DNA of 64,000 nucleotides from NCBI RefSeq assembly GCF_000787575.1, contig NW_012236518.1:434001-498000 (forward strand), in the 5' to 3' direction. Of the stretch, positions 24,401 through 39,400 are shown piece by piece. The notes below the pieces were generated by a model that was not told where the DNA came from, searched no databases, and worked only from the letters and a program-made list of their open reading frames with translations. The translations under genes and the position numbers were made by a program. Source of the DNA: Acytostelium subglobosum LB1 (Eukaryota > Evosea > Eumycetozoa > Acytosteliales > Acytosteliaceae). The first letter of the stretch is position 1. Each line of letters begins with the position of its first letter.

Positions 24401-27400
24401 CCGTCAAGCCAACCCTCGAGCCATCTATCCACGAGATCGTCATCAGGAACCAGATCCTCTACCTCGACCCACCCCTGGAGTTTGCCCGTGTCAACTGGAT
24501 CTCGCAACTTCACCAATGGCTCAACATTGTGTGCGACCTGCCACGCATCCAGGCTTCGAGATACGACGAGAGTATCTCTCATCGCGACGACTCACGCTCG
24601 CGCAAGACCTTCCGTGACATGCTCACCAAGTTGCCAAAGGAGACCCTCGAGACTGCCTACCAGACCATCCAGTCCAAGCTGGACAAGGTGCAGCAGTACG
24701 TCCAGGTGTGGCTTCAGTACCAGGCACTCTGGGACATGGAGTCGTCATTTGTCTACTCCCGTCTCGGCGACGACCTCAACAAGTGGCAGCAGATGCTTGC
24801 CCAACTCAAGAAGTCGCGTGCCACCTTTGACAACTCGTCCTCGCAGAAGGTGTTTGGCCCATTGGTCGTCGACTATGCTCAAGTACAGTCGAGTGTCAGC
24901 AACAAGTACGACTTCTGGCACAAGGACATCCTCTCTCACTTTGGCTCCAAGCTCAGCGAGAACATGCGCACCTTCTACCAGACTATCTATGACGCCCGTG
25001 GCGACCTGGAGAAGCTCTCAGCCGAGACTGCCTCCACCGAGGAGGCCGTCGCCTTCATCATCCAATTGCAAGAGATGAAGCGTCGTCTCAACACATGGGA
25101 GGGCGAGCTTCGCTACTTCCGCAGCGGCCAGGACCTGCTCCTGCGCCAGCGTTTCACCTTCCCCAACGATTGGCTCGAGTGCGACATGGTCGAGACCGAG
25201 TGGAACGCATTCAACGAGATTCTGAACCGCAAGAACGCCTCGTTGGGCGAGGCCATCCCCCACCTGCAGGCCAAGATCCTTGCCGAGAGCAAGTCGATCT
25301 CGGACAGAATCAAGGAGTTTGTGGACGATTGGACCAACTCCAAGCCTCTGCAAGGCAACATCAAGCACTCTACGGCGCTCGAGACCATCAAGATCTTCGA
25401 GGGACGTCTTGTGCGTTTGAGAGAGGAGCACGACCGTCTGCGCAAGGCCAAGGCTGCACTGGACCTCGAGCAAGGACCAGCAGGCGAAGACGACCGTCTG
25501 GCACCCGTCGAAGAGGAGATGCAAGACCTCAAGGCTGTTTGGGTCGAGTTGGCTGCCACATGGCACGAGATTGACAACCTGCGCGAGACTTCCTGGTCCG
25601 CAGTGGTGCCACGCAAGGTCCGCAAGTCATTGGAGGACACTTTGCAGAAACTCAAGAACTTGCCCAACCGCATCCGTATGTACTCTGCCTTTGAACACGC
25701 CCAGAACACAATGAAGGCACTGCTCAAGGCCAATGCCATCATCACAGACCTCCATTCCGAGGCCATCAAGGAGCGTCATTGGAAGACTCTCAAGAAGCGT
25801 CTCAACACCAACTGGATCTTCACCGAGCTCACTCTGGGCCACATCTGGGACTCTGATCTTGTCCGCAATGAGTTTGTGTACCGCGAGGTCATCACAGCTG
25901 CCCAAGGTGAGATTGCCCTTGAGGAGTTCCTCAAATCAGTGCGCGAGTACTGGTCAGCACTCGAGCTGGACATGGTCAACTACCAGCGCAAGTGCAAGCT
26001 GATCCGTGGCTGGGACGACCTGTTCTCCAAGCTGGCCGAGCATCTTAACAGTGTGTCAGCCATGAAGATGTCGCCCTTCTTCAAGGTGTTTGAGGAGGAG
26101 GCCAACGCCTGGGACGACAAGCTGAACCGTGTTCGCTCGTTGCTCGACGTCTGGATCGACGTTCAGCGTCGCTGGGTCTACCTGGAGGGCATCTTCTCTG
26201 GCAGTGGTGACATCAACCAACTGCTCCCCGCCGAGAGTGCACGTTTCAAGAGCATCAACAGCGAGTTTATCAATCTCATGAAGAAGGTTAGCCAGAACCC
26301 ACTGGTCCTGGAGGTTCTCAACATTGAGCGCATCCAGTTCACAATGGAGCGTCTTGCCGAGCTTCTGGGCAAGATCCAGAAGGCACTTGGTGAGTATCTC
26401 GAGCGCCAGAGAGCTGCCTTTGCCCGTTTCTACTTTGTTGGAGACGAAGACCTGCTGGAGATCATCGGTAACAGCAAGGACATAGTCAAGATCCAGAAGC
26501 ACTTCAAGAAGATGTTTGCCGGACTTGCCAACCTGATCCTGGACGACGAGAAGACCACCATTCTCGGAATGACCTCCTCTGAGGGTGAGGTCGTGATGTT
26601 CAAGAAGACCGTGTCCATCGCCAACGGTCCCAAGATCCACGAGTGGCTCACGATGGTCGAGAATGAGATGCGCAGCACCCTGGCCGTCCTGCTCGACGAA
26701 GCACTCAAGCGTTACCAATCATTCAACACCAACGATATGAAGGCATTCAGCACATGGGTCGCCGACTATCCCACCCAACTGGTCATCCTTTGCTCGCAGA
26801 TCGTCTGGTCACAGATGGTCGACAAGCTACTGCAAGAGAGCGGTGCCACCAACGGCCAGCTCGACGCACAAGAGAAGCAGGTGCAAAGCGTGCTCAACAA
26901 CCTGGCCGATGCCGTCCTTCAAGACCTCGACCCACAGACGCGTAAGAAGTACGAGCATCTCATCACCGAGCTCGTTCACCAGCGTGACGTCATCCGTCAA
27001 CTGGTCAAGTCGCGCATCTCCTCCAACAAGGACTTTGACTGGCTATACAACATGCGTTTCTACTACGACAACGCCCAAGAGAACATGTTGCAGAAGCTCA
27101 CCATCCACATGGCCAACGCCGTCTTCTTCTACGGCTTTGAGTACCTAGGCATTGGCGAGCGTCTCGTGCAGACCCAGCTCACTGACCGCTGCTACCTGAC
27201 CCTGACCCAAGCACTTGAGAGTCGTATGGGTGGCAACCCATTCGGACCAGCCGGTACTGGAAAGACTGAGACAGTCAAGGCGCTGGGCAACCAGCTCGGC
27301 CGTTTCGTCCTGGTCTTCTGTTGTGACGAAGGATTCGACTTCCAAGCTATGAGTCGTATCTTTGTCGGTCTGTGCCAGTGTGGTGCCTGGGGATGTTTCG

Positions 27401-30400
27401 ACGAGTTCAACCGTCTGGAGGAGCGCATTCTCTCAGCCGTCTCCCAGCAGATCCAGACCATCCAGGTGGCCCTCAAGGAGAAGGCCAAGGAGGTGGAGCT
27501 CATTGGCAAGTCTGTCAAGATCCACCCAGACATGGGTATCTTTGTTACAATGAACCCTGGTTACGCCGGACGTTCCAACCTGCCAGACAACCTCAAGCAA
27601 CTGTTCCGTAGCATGGCCATGATTCGTCCAGACCGTGAGATGATTGCTCAGGTCATGCTCTACTCACAGGGCTTCAAGACTGCCGAGGTGCTTGCCGGAA
27701 AGATTGTGCCCCTCTTCAAGCTCTGCCAGGAGCAGCTCTCTGCTCAGTCTCACTACGACTTTGGTCTGCGCGCACTCAAGAGTGTGCTGGTCAGTGCTGG
27801 AGGCCTCAAGCGTAAGATGGTGGCCCCAACCCGTGCCCCTGACGCCCAAGACTTTGACACCATCTACACCAAGTACGAGATCAGCGTCTTGCTCAGCAGT
27901 ATCTCCGATACCATGATTCCCAAGTTGGTGGCCGACGATATCCCACTCATTCAGAGTCTGTTGCTCGATGTGTTCCCAGGCAGCGAGATGGAGCCAATCA
28001 ACGTTGCCGGTCTGCGCGAGGAGATCAAGCGAATTTGTCAAGAGCGCCACCTCGTCTACAAGGTCGAGTGGGTCGAGAAGATGCTCCAGCTGCATCAGAT
28101 CCAGAACATCAATCACGGTCTGATGATGGTCGGTCCCAGTGGCAGTGGCAAGTCCGCCGCCTGGAAGACCTACCTGGAGGCTATCGAAGCCATCGACCAC
28201 ATCAAGTCCGAGTCGCACGTCATGGATCCCAAGGCCATCACAAAGGATCAATTGTTTGGTTCGCTCGATGGTACCACCCGTGAGTGGACCGACGGTCTCT
28301 TCACCGCCACCCTGCGTCGTATCATTGACAACGTTCGTGGTGAGAGCAGCAAGCGTCACTGGATCATCTTTGACGGTGATGTCGATCCCGAGTGGGTTGA
28401 GAACCTTAACTCGCTGCTCGACGACAACAAACTGTTCACTCTGCCCAACGGAGAGCGTCTGGCACTGCCAAACAATGTCCGCATTGTGTTCGAAGTCCAG
28501 GACCTCAAGTACGCCACTCTGGCCACCATCTCTCGTTGTGGAATGGTCTGGTTCTCGGAGGAGATCCTCACCACGCAGATGATCTTTGAGAACTATCTGC
28601 GTACCCTGGAGCACGAGGCCTTTGACGAGGTTGAGCGCGAGCAACAGCGTCGCAATGAGAAGTCTGCCGCTCCCCTCATCACCCCCGGTCTGCGCGTACA
28701 AAAGGAGTGCGCCGCCGTGCTCACCCAATACTTTGAGCCAGGCGCATTGGTACACAAGGTGCTCGAGGACGCCGCTCAGCGTCCACACATCATGGACTTC
28801 ACCCGTCTGCGTGTGCTCAACTCATTCTTCTCGTTGCTCAACCGTTCAATCGCCAACGTTGTCGAGTACAACCAGTCTCATCCAGACTTCCCAATGTCAC
28901 CAGAGAATGTGTCCACCTACATCACCAACCGCCTCTACTACTCCCTCATGTGGGGTCTTGGTGGTTCCATGGGTCTGGCGGAGCGCGAGAACTTCAGCAA
29001 GTACATCCAGTCTATTGCCATCACACCCATGCCACCTGGCACCATCCCCCTGCTCGACTACGCTGTCAACGTCGACGATGGTCAGTGGAGCATGTGGAAG
29101 AACAAGGTGCCATCAGTCGAGGTCGAGACTCACAAGGTCGCCTCACCAGACGTGGTCATCCCAACAGTCGATACCACAAGACACGTCGACGTCCTGCACG
29201 CCTGGCTCTCTGAGCATCGTCCACTGTTGCTCTGTGGTCCACCAGGCTCTGGCAAGACCATGACCCTGACAAGCACCCTGCGTGCCTTCCCCGACTTTGA
29301 GGTAATCTCGCTCAATTTCTCATCGGCCACATCGCCAGAGCTGATCCTCAAGACATTCGACCATCACTGCGAGTACAAGCGTACACCCCAAGGTGACACC
29401 GTGCTTCGCCCCGTCGCCATTGGCAAGTGGCTCGTCGTGTTCTGTGATGAGATCAACCTGCCCGCCACCGACAAGTACGGTACTCAGCGTGTCATCACCT
29501 TCCTCCGCCAGCTGGTCGAGATGGGAGGATTCTGGAGAACATCTGATCACACCTGGATCCGTCTGGAGAAGATCCAGTTCGTCGGTGCATGCAACCCACC
29601 CACCGATGCTGGTCGTGTGCCACTGTCCCATCGTTTCCTGCGTCACGCACCAATCCTGTTGGTCGATTTCCCATCCGCCTCATCGCTCACACAGATCTAT
29701 GGTACATTCAACCGCTCGCTCATGAAGCTACTGCCCAACTTGCGATCATTTGCCGACGCTCTCACTGACGCCATGGTGGAGTTCTACGCCGCATCCCAAA
29801 AGAGATTCACGCCAGACATGCAGGCTCACTACATCTACTCACCACGTGAGCTCTCGCGTTGGGTTCGCGCCTTGCTCGAAGCCATCCAGACAATGGAGGG
29901 CTGCACTCTCGATGGACTCGTCCGTCTGTGGGCCCACGAGGGTCTGCGTCTGTTCCAGGATCGTCTCGTGGAGCAGGAGGAGCGTGACTGGACCGACAAG
30001 ATGATTGATGAGGTCGCCATGAAGTACTTCCCCAACATCAGCCACGACTCTCTCAAGCGTCCAATCCTGTACAGCAACTGGCTGTCCAAGGACTACGTGC
30101 CCGTCGAGCGTAACGAGCTGCGCGAGTACGTCAAGGCCCGTCTAAAGGTCTTCTATGAGGAGGAGCTGGATGTGCCCCTCGTTCTGTTCAACGAAGTGCT
30201 CGACCACATCCTGCGTATCGACCGTGTCTTCCGCCAGCCTCAAGGTCACGCTCTGCTCATTGGTGTGTCTGGTGGTGGCAAGTCCGTCCTGTCGCGTTTC
30301 GTCGCCTGGATGAATGGTCTTTCCATCTACACAATCAAGGTGAACAACAACTACAAGGCCGCCGACTTTGACGATGATCTGCGTATGCTGCTCAAGCGTG

Positions 30401-33400
30401 CCGGATGCAAGGAAGAGAAGATCTGTTTCATCTTTGATGAGTCCAACGTGTTGGAGTCATCGTTCTTGGAGCGTATGAACACTCTGCTCGCCGGAGGTGA
30501 GGTCCCAGGTCTCTTTGAGGGTGAGGAGTACACCGCCCTCATGCACCAGTGCAAGGAGACGGCCAATCGCAACGGCCTGATCATGGACACTGAGGAAGAG
30601 CTCTACAAGTACTTCACGGGCCAGGTGCGTCGCAACCTGCACGTCGTCTTCACAATGAACCCCGCCAGCCCAGACTTCCACAACCGTTCGGCCACATCGC
30701 CTGCCTTGTTCAATCGTTGTGTGCTCGACTGGTTCGGAGAGTGGTCTCCTCAGGCACTCTTCCAGGTCGGTTCAGAGTTCACTCGCAACCTCGACCTCGA
30801 GAACCCCAAGTACGCCGCCACCTCTGAGTTTGTCAACGAGTGCGAGAACAACATGATGATCACACCGCCACCCACCCACCGTGACGCCGTCGTCAGCTCG
30901 CTCGTCTACATCCATCAGACGATTGGCGAGGCCAACGCACGTCTCCTCAAGCGCCAAGGTCGCCAGAACTACGTCACACCACGTCACTACCTCGACTTTA
31001 TCAACCAGGTCGTGCTGTTGATCAACGAGAAGCGTGAGCAACTCGAGGAGGAGCAGCTCCATCTCAACATTGGTCTGAAGAAGCTGCGTGACACTGAGCA
31101 GCAGGTCAAGGACCTCCAGGTCAGTCTGGCCCAGAAGAAGAACGAGCTCGAGACCAAGAACGAGCAGGCCAACAACAAACTCAAGCAGATGGTTGCCGAC
31201 CAGAACATCGCCGAGAAGAAGCAGAAGGAGGCACTGGACCTGCAATCACAGCTGGACATCCGTAACAAGGAGATCCACGTCCAGAAGGTCAAGGCCTACG
31301 CCGACCTCGAGAAGGCCGAGCCCGCCATCATTGAGGCTCAGGAGTCTGTGTCCACCATCAAGAAGAAGCATCTGGACGAGATCAAGGCGCTGCCCAAGCC
31401 ACCCCAGCCGGTCAAGCTGGCCATGGAGGCCGTCTGTCTGATGCTCTCTGGCAAGAAGCTGGACTGGGCCGAGATCCGTAAGAAGATCATGGAGCCCAAC
31501 TTCATCTCATCGATTGTCGACTTTGACACCAAGAAGAGTCTCACCGCCAAGGTTCGCGAGGCCGTCAAGAAGGAGTACCTCGAGGACCCCAACTTCAACT
31601 ACGAAGCTGTCAACCGTGCAAGCAAGGCTTGTGGTCCCCTTGTCAAGTGGGTCACTGCCCAGGCCACCTACTCTGAGATCCTCGATCGTGTCAAGCCTCT
31701 GCGTGAGGAGGTCGAGGCGCTGGAGAACGCCGCTCTCGAGCTCAAGTCCAAGCAAGACGAGATCGTCAAGACCATTGACACTCTCAATGAGTCGATCGCC
31801 ACCTACAAGGATGAGTACGCCACTCTGATCCGTGACACTGAGCTCATCAAGACCGAGATGACCAAGGTCAAGAGCAAGGTGGACCGTTCCATTGCCCTCA
31901 TCGACAACCTGTCGTCAGAGCGCAGCCGTTGGGAGCTGCAGAGTGAGAACTTCCAGACCCAGATGTCCACCGTTGTCGGAGACGTCGTCCTGGCAAGTGC
32001 CTTCCTCGCCTACATTGGTTTCTTTGACCAACACTTCCGTGCCGACCTCATGCAGAAGTGGATGCACCGACTCGAGTCCGTTGGCATCAAGTTCAAGGCC
32101 GAGCTGTCCGTGCCCGACTTCCTGGCGCGTCCCGAGGAGCGTCTCGCATGGCACGCCAACTCGCTGCCCGCCGACGACCTCTGCATTGAGAACGCCATCA
32201 TGCTCAAACGTTTCAACCGTTACCCGTTGGTCATCGATCCATCGGGTCAGGCCATGGAGTTCCTCATGAACCAGTACGCCGACAAGAAGATCACCAAGAC
32301 CTCTTTCCTCGACTCTTCATTCATGAAGAACCTCGAGTCGGCACTGCGTTTCGGTTGTCCATTGCTCGTTCAGGACGTCGAGAACATCGATCCAGTTCTC
32401 AACCCTGTGCTCAACAAGGAGATCCGTAAGAAGGGAGGCCGTATCCTTATCCGTCTCGGAGATCAGGACGTTGACTTCTCGCCATCGTTCATGATCTTCT
32501 TGTTCACTCGTGACCCGACCGCGCACTTCACACCAGATCTGTGCTCGCGTGTCACCTTTGTCAACTTCACCGTCACTCCATCGTCGCTGCAGTCGCAGTG
32601 TCTCCACGAGACGCTCAAGACTGAGCGCCCCGACACCCACAAGAAGCGCTCCGACTTGCTCAAGATCCAGGGCGAGTTCAAGGTCAAGTTGAGAACTCTG
32701 GAGAAGTCACTACTCAACGCACTCAGTCAGGCACAAGGCAACATCCTCGACGATGACTCTATCATTGGCACGCTTGAAACACTCAAGCGCGAGGCCGCCG
32801 ACATTGCCGTCAAGGTGGAGGAGACCGATGTGGTCATGCAAGAGATCTCAGCCGTCAGCGCCATCTACAACCCCATGGCCCTGTCGTGCAGTCGCGTCTA
32901 CTTTGCCATGGAGCAGCTGGCCCAGCAGTTCCACCTCTACCAGTTCTCCCTGCGTTTCTTCCTCGACCTCTTCTACGTGTTGCTCAACGCCAACAGCAAC
33001 CTGGACGGCGTCAAGGACCAGACCGAGCGTCTCAACATCCTGCAGCGTGACATCTTCACGTTGGCCTACTCTCGTGTCTCTCGCACGTTGTTGAACGACG
33101 ACAAGCTCACCTTTGCTCTGCAGCTGGCCAACATTTCGCTGCGTGGCACTCGCGATGAGATTGAGGACAACGAGTGGGACTACCTTCTCAAGGGAGGTGA
33201 CAACATCAGCACGATCCGCGATACCCTTCCCCAGATCAGCTCAATCACCAACAGCCTGCAACAGAAGTGGTTGATCACCCTTCGTGGTCTCCCATCATTT
33301 GGCTCGCGACTGATCGACCACATTCAACAGAATGGTCAAGATTGGAAGCAGTTCTTTGAGACCACCAACAACGTTGCCACCATTCCAGACTCCTGGATCC

Positions 33401-35373
33401 AGGTGCAGATGTCCTTGAACCCCAAGAACACTGAGATCACCTCCAACTTTAGAAAGATCCTCTTGATGAAGGCCTTCCACGCCGACAAGACTCTGCAGTT
33501 CACTCACCAGTTTGTCTCGTCAGTGTTTGGTGAGCACTTCCTGCAGGTGCACCAGTACGACATGGCCACGATCGTCGAGAAGGAGAGCAAGGCCGTCGCC
33601 CCACTGATGCTCTGCTCCGTGCCAGGTTACGACGCCAGTTCCATCGTTGACGACCTCGCCGTCGAGCTGCGCAAGCCATACAAGGCCCTGGCCATCGGTT
33701 CCCCAGAGGGCTTTGAGTTGGCTGAGAAGTCCATTTTTGCCGCCACCAAGAACGGCTCGTGGGTGCTGCTCAAGAACATCCATCTTGCGCCACAATGGCT
33801 TGTCCAACTCGAGAAGAAGCTGCACAGCCTCACGCCACACCCCAACTTCCGTCTATTCATGACGTCCGAGATCCACCCGAACCTGCCCGCCAACCTGCTG
33901 CGTATGTCGCACATCTTCTCGTACGAGAACCCACCTGGAGTCAAGGCCAACTTGATGCACACGTTCAACAACATCTCAGCCGCCAGAATGGACCGCCAGC
34001 CCGTCGAACGTTCGCGTATCTACTTCCTCCTGGCATGGTTCCACGCGTTGATCCAGGAACGTCTGCGCTACATCCCCATTGGCTGGACCAAGGTGTTTGA
34101 GTACAACGACGCCGATCTTCGTGGCGCCCTCGATGCCATCGACTACTGGGTCGACCTCTACTCCAAGGGCCGCAGCAACATCGACCCCGACAAGATCCCA
34201 TGGGTTGCTGTGCGCACCATTCTCGGCCAGACCATTTACGGAGGACGTGTCGACAATGAGTTTGACATGCGTCTGCTCAACTCGTTCCTGGAGCAGCTGT
34301 TCACGCCCGCCTCCTTCAACCACGACTTTGTGCTGGTGCAGTCAATCGGACTCACCGTGCCCGAGGGTACCAACCGCGCCCACTTTATCAAGTGGATCGA
34401 TGCTCTGCCCGACCTCTCCACCCCACTCTGGCTCGGTCTCCAGGACAACGCCGAGGCACTTCTGCTCGCCAACAAGGCTAAGAAGATGGTCAACGACCTG
34501 CAGAAGATGCAGATGTCTGAGGAGGACAACAGCTCAGAGGAGTCGTCATCCAAGGACAAAGAGGACAAGCCAAAGGCCAAGCTCAGACAGACCGTCACTG
34601 AGTGGCAAAAGACCCTGCCCAAGCCACTCAAGCCACTCAAGAGAACGGCCCAGAACATCAAGAACCCGCTGTTCCGTTGTTTCGAGCGTGAGATCACCAC
34701 TGGCATCAAGCTCATCAAGAGAATCACCAACGACCTTGGCAACATCACCGAGATGCTCGATGGCAACATCAAGCAGACCAACTATCTCCGCTCTATCACC
34801 ACAAGCATCACCAAGGGCATCGTGCCCAAAGAGTGGAAGAGCTACTCAGTGCCAGACTCAGTCAGTCTGTCCGTCTGGATGGCCGACTTCTTCAAGAGAA
34901 TGCAACAGCTCAATGAGATCTCTGAAGCCTCCGACTTTGCCTCGGTGCAAGTCTGGCTCGGTGGCCTGCTCAACCCAGAGGCCTACATCACAGCCACACG
35001 TCAATCTGCCGCTCAGCTGAACGGATGGTCACTGGAGAACCTGCGTCTGCACATCCACTCGTTGGGTGCCACCTCTGGCACTGGTTTCGCCGTCAAGGGT
35101 CTCACCCTCGAGGGTGCCTCCTGGAAGGATGAGAGATTGACTCCCACCGTCGAGCTCACCACCGGTGTGCCAACAACAACACTCACCTGGAGAGACAAGG
35201 ATGATCCAATCTTCAACGAGAACCTTGCCAACAAGCTCACCGTCCCAGTCTACCTCAACGACTCTCGTTCCGAACTCCTCTTCTCCATCGACCTCCCCTT
35301 CCAAGAGGGAACCACCAAGCAGACTTGGTACCAGAAGAGTGTTGCCATCACCTCATGGAAGGTTGACTTCTAA
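21414..35373 (+). CDS. dhcA: Cytoplasmic dynein 1 heavy chain
   Basis: Three exons (21414-21678, 21755-23214, 23284-35373) give about 4,604 aa, complete. It is the ATP-driven minus-end microtubule motor for vesicle, nuclear and spindle movement. The tail (about 1-1350) matches DYNC1H1 with PVSGAIIWARQI and WLGFRV blocks. Six AAA modules follow: Walker A GPAGTGKTE (AAA1, about residue 1908), GPSGSGKSAAW (AAA2, about 2205), GPPGSGKTMT (AAA3, about 2574), GVSGGGKS (AAA4, about 2916). The stalk coiled coil with microtubule-binding tip lies near 3160-3460, followed by AAA5, AAA6 and the C-terminal domain ending SWKVDF. The first intron (21679-21754) uses an unusual GTTGGT donor and carries a TACTAAC branch point; it removes an apparent frame break. 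Nearly all coding sequence is one 12-kb exon. C-ending codons dominate. AATAAA at 35408. Confidence 0.97.
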
Positions 35374-35446
35374 AGTCGTCAGCCAGTCCAGTCCAGTCCA
35401 GTCCACACAATAAACTCGTTCCAATCATACGTTTATTCAACTATCT

Positions 35447-36085
35447 TTAACAACTAAGAATGTATCCTTTGTCACATGTATCTCCATCTATTGATGTCTC
35501 TCTAAGAATGAACCTTGCACCTTGTTCTGTACAGTCGGCGTCGTTGTAGATAGTGTAGAAGATGCGGCCAGAGCGGCCAGGACACTCTATGGTCGTGGGC
35601 ATATGGTAGAGCTCGGGATTGGTGAAGCAGGTCCTGGTTGGGAAGTATGCAATCACTCTAGCATTGCATCTTCCATCCAGCTCTGTGCCATACATCAATG
35701 AGTTCATTGGCAGGTTGATCTGCTCTGTGACTTGATACACCCCAGACGTGAACTCTCCATAAGATGATTGATAATAATGATTGTTGGACACAGATATCAA
35801 CTCTGTTGTAGACTCAATCCTACAATCATTATCAACAAACAATGACCATTCAATCGTTGTACTATTTAATATTCTATAACTTGTTGATGATGTACCGAAT
35901 GGAACTTGATGATAATATATCTCTGTATTATAACAATGTCCAACTAATATATATATACCGATTCTGTCCGTATTCTGTATCCTAATATATTTGTTATTAT
36001 TATAGTTATAGTTGGCTGATACTTGTAACAAATTCAACAACAATATAGTTGTTACCAAGATTACAATTAAGTTACTACACTTCAT
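35447..36085 (-). CDS. Small secreted protein, unknown family
   Basis: Single exon of 212 aa if translation starts at 36085 (MKCSNLIVILVTTILLLNLL), which gives a clean signal peptide; an upstream in-frame ATG at 36160 adds 25 residues without a leader and is less likely. The mature part is rich in Tyr, Asn, Thr and paired cysteines (CRIES, CNARVIAYFPTRTCF, ECPGRSG, CTEQG, CDKGYILSC), as expected for an extracellular disulfide-bonded domain. No family is recognised. It ends 73 bp from the dynein stop on the opposite strand; its own AATAAA reads at about 35432-35437, so the two 3' UTRs probably overlap. Confidence 0.75.
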   Translation of the reverse strand: MKCSNLIVILVTTILLLNLLQVSANYNYNNNKYIRIQNTDRIGIYILVGHCYNTEIYYHQVPFGTSSTSYRILNSTTIEWSLFVDNDCRIESTTELISVSNNHYYQSSYGEFTSGVYQVTEQINLPMNSLMYGTELDGRCNARVIAYFPTRTCFTNPELYHMPTTIECPGRSGRIFYTIYNDADCTEQGARFILRETSIDGDTCDKGYILSC

Positions 36086-36409
36086 TGTTATATCTCTATC
36101 TATCTTTACATTGTAATATGTATGATGATGTACTACACATACACATCTACATCTATCCACACCTACCTACCTACCACTTTGTATTCACCTAATCAACTGA
36201 GTTGTTGTTGTTACCAATGTTACCAGTGGGTGCGGAAACAAGTTACCACCTGTTGACAACTTGGAAGTTCACTCAAATGAAATGTAATCACTTCATTCGT
36301 GCTCTTTCATTCATTCTTTGATCTATTCAGATCTTTATAATCATTTTCATACATATACATATATACTCTATATACATCAACTCATACAAGCATATAAAGG
36401 ATATATATC
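36086..36409. other. Divergent promoter region
   Basis: 324 bp between the 5' ends of the small secreted protein and the DDB1-like gene. AT-rich with TATATA near 36355-36405. No gene. Confidence 0.5.
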
Positions 36410-39400
36410 ATGTCGGGAATAGACTCCAACAACTACTTCTTCTGCAAGAATGTATCAAGGCCTTGTACAATTACTCATGTCACTACAGCTAATGTTAGAC
36501 GCAATGACAATCCGAATGAACCACCTAATGTTATTGCAATCAAGGGAAATACTATTCAGATACAAGAGTTGGTTGGCACGACTAGAATGAACACTGTGGA
36601 CGAGACCTACCTCTTCTCTACTGTTCGCGACATTGCAACACTACCACCATTACGCTCAACACTGACTGTTGACCCAGCAATGCTATCCACAATAGACTCC
36701 AACAATAACAACAATAACAACAATAACAATCTGGCCAACAACAAGACACCTCATCTCAGCTTGGCCAGTGGAGGTAACAAGACATTGCACTCATTATTCA
36801 AAAACAAGGACCAACAATCGCCATTGCTATCGGCGGACAAGTACAGACTTCCCGGACGAGCTAGATCACGCGACCTAATTCTGGTCACCTCGGACTCGGG
36901 ATATCTCTCTGTCCTTGGATGGTCAGACGATCACAAACAGTTGGTAGCGCTCCAACAACTTCAAATTGCTCCGCCCTCGCCATCCCTCACGATCAAAGAC
37001 ACCAAAGCATTAGGCAGTCGCATCGTTGTATCCACATGGTAAGCATCAATCAATCAATCATTCACATCACGCACTCACCTTCACTCATTCACTCATAGTG
37101 GACGTGTAGTCGCTGTGGCCGCCAGCAATAATAAGGTGTCTTTGTTCCCTGTGCTTCGCAGTCAGAATCCATTATACGCCAGTGCTGTGTTCTCAAAGGA
37201 CTTGCGTGAGGATATAGAACATCAGGGCACCATCACTACCATTGGCTTCACAACATCCACCGATATCAACCGCCCCCACAGCATACTGTGCGTCACCTTT
37301 GAGCAAAAGAAAGAGACATTCATCAACCTCTACCAATACAGCCACATTGATGCCACTGCCACCTGTATCTCTTCACAATCTACACAGCTCCGTCCAGACA
37401 TGTTCATCCCTCTTCCACACTCGTCCAACAAGTTCCTCATTGTCACAGTATGTTTGTTGTGGAACATGGTCGATTCAATCAATCAATGCTAACGCCTCCA
37501 AACACACAACAACAACAATAGAGAGATGAACATATAGTGATGATGGGTATTAAAGGTGATCAAATACAAACATTGGTAAATACAACATTGTTCAAAGACA
37601 AGGCCATTCCAACGCGCTATGACGAGCACTCAAATGACATTGTCACATCACATTGTTGGAAACATGACAACAAACAACTACTGCTCTCCACCGAACAAGG
37701 ACACTTCCTAAAGATAACATTCACATTTGGCGACGATGACGCCAACAACAACAACAATTACATTGATATTGACAACATGGACATTGGCACATCTGGACAT
37801 CACTCAATTATGATTGAACAACTCAAACCAATCAATCAAACCAAGTATCTGGTGGACTTGCGTCGCGATTATATACTGGCGATCGGTGACTTGGATACCT
37901 CAGTGATGATACAAGTGTCCGCTGATGGCAAGATCACCACACACTTCTCCACGGAGAACAACTATGCGCCAGTGGTGGACTTTAGCGCCGAACCCTCATC
38001 CATGATTCCAGACCTCATGCAGGTCTACATGTGCAGTAGCCGGGGCAACATGTACGGCACACTGTCGGTGCTCGAGAACTGTCCGGCCATCAACAACTAT
38101 GGTTACGTCGAGATTGATCGCACGTCAGACGTGTGGAGCTACCCAACCAGCCTGCAATCCAAGTCGGTGCTGATCGTGGTAGGCTGCGACAAGTTTGCCG
38201 AGATCACTCGAGTGTTCACACTGGACGACGTGGCCACAATCAGAGAGAGCACGATGGACTATCAATTCAGGATCAACGAGTCCACGTTGTACAGCAACAC
38301 TATCTCCTCTGGCTATCTCCAGGTGACATCGAGTCGCGTACGCTTCGTCAGTTCGCGAGACTTCATTGACTGGATGCCAAATGAGGAGCAACATGGATTC
38401 ATTGTCAAGGCGATCTCGCGAGGCAACGACATAATCATCTCCTGCTCCAAATCACTCATTCATCTGCGGCTGAACATTACGAACCGGCAGTTTGAGCTGG
38501 CTGCTCAGCGCCTGTATGAGCACGACATTTCGTGCCTCGAGATGGCCAACCCAACCGTTCTGGCCAACTGCACAAAGGAGGAGCAGGCCGTGGTGTCCAA
38601 CCTCTTCCTGGTTGGCACATGGCACACGAGGGAGATACACATCAATCGCATGGACGCGACGCTCTCGACATTGTACAAGGTCAGCGATCTTGTTAGCGTG
38701 CCACACTCAATCAAGTTGTGTCGTCTGGGAGACACGCACATCAAGGTGGTGGCCGGCTTCAAGGAGGGGCAACTACTCAAGTGGGAATGGGAGAACATCA
38801 ATGTCAACCCATTCCAATCGATATATGCCTACAGCAAGCAGCTGTCGCAACAACATATTCAACTGAGCACGACGCTGGATGATGGTGCGCTGGTCATGAC
38901 CAACAAGACCTACTATCTCACGTTCATGAAGGGTCATCCAACATTCAAGAAGATCGCCTTTGAAGATGTATCATGTGGTGTCATCAATAACGACACGACA
39001 GTGACCCTAGTGCAGCCAACAGTTGGTATCAATCTGGTCTCGATTGACTTCTCCAACAATACATCAATCACACCACTTCCGACCCAGGATCTACAAGTAT
39101 GTGAACATCCTACAACTCTGGAACTATCCTATCATCCTACTGACTGATCACATCCATATTTAGAACCCAAGACGACTAGTATTCATCAAAGAGTTTGGTG
39201 TACTGGCCATACTATATGACAAGGAGATAGTACTTCTGGAGCCAAATACAAAGAAGGTTATCATTCAAAAGAAGCATGAACTTAGCACTCCAAACTTCCT
39301 CAAGTGTAACTATAACCGATCAATCATGGAACCATTCCAATCACCAACTCACCCACGCTCATTCAATCACTATTATCAAGTTTGGAAGTCAAAGAACATG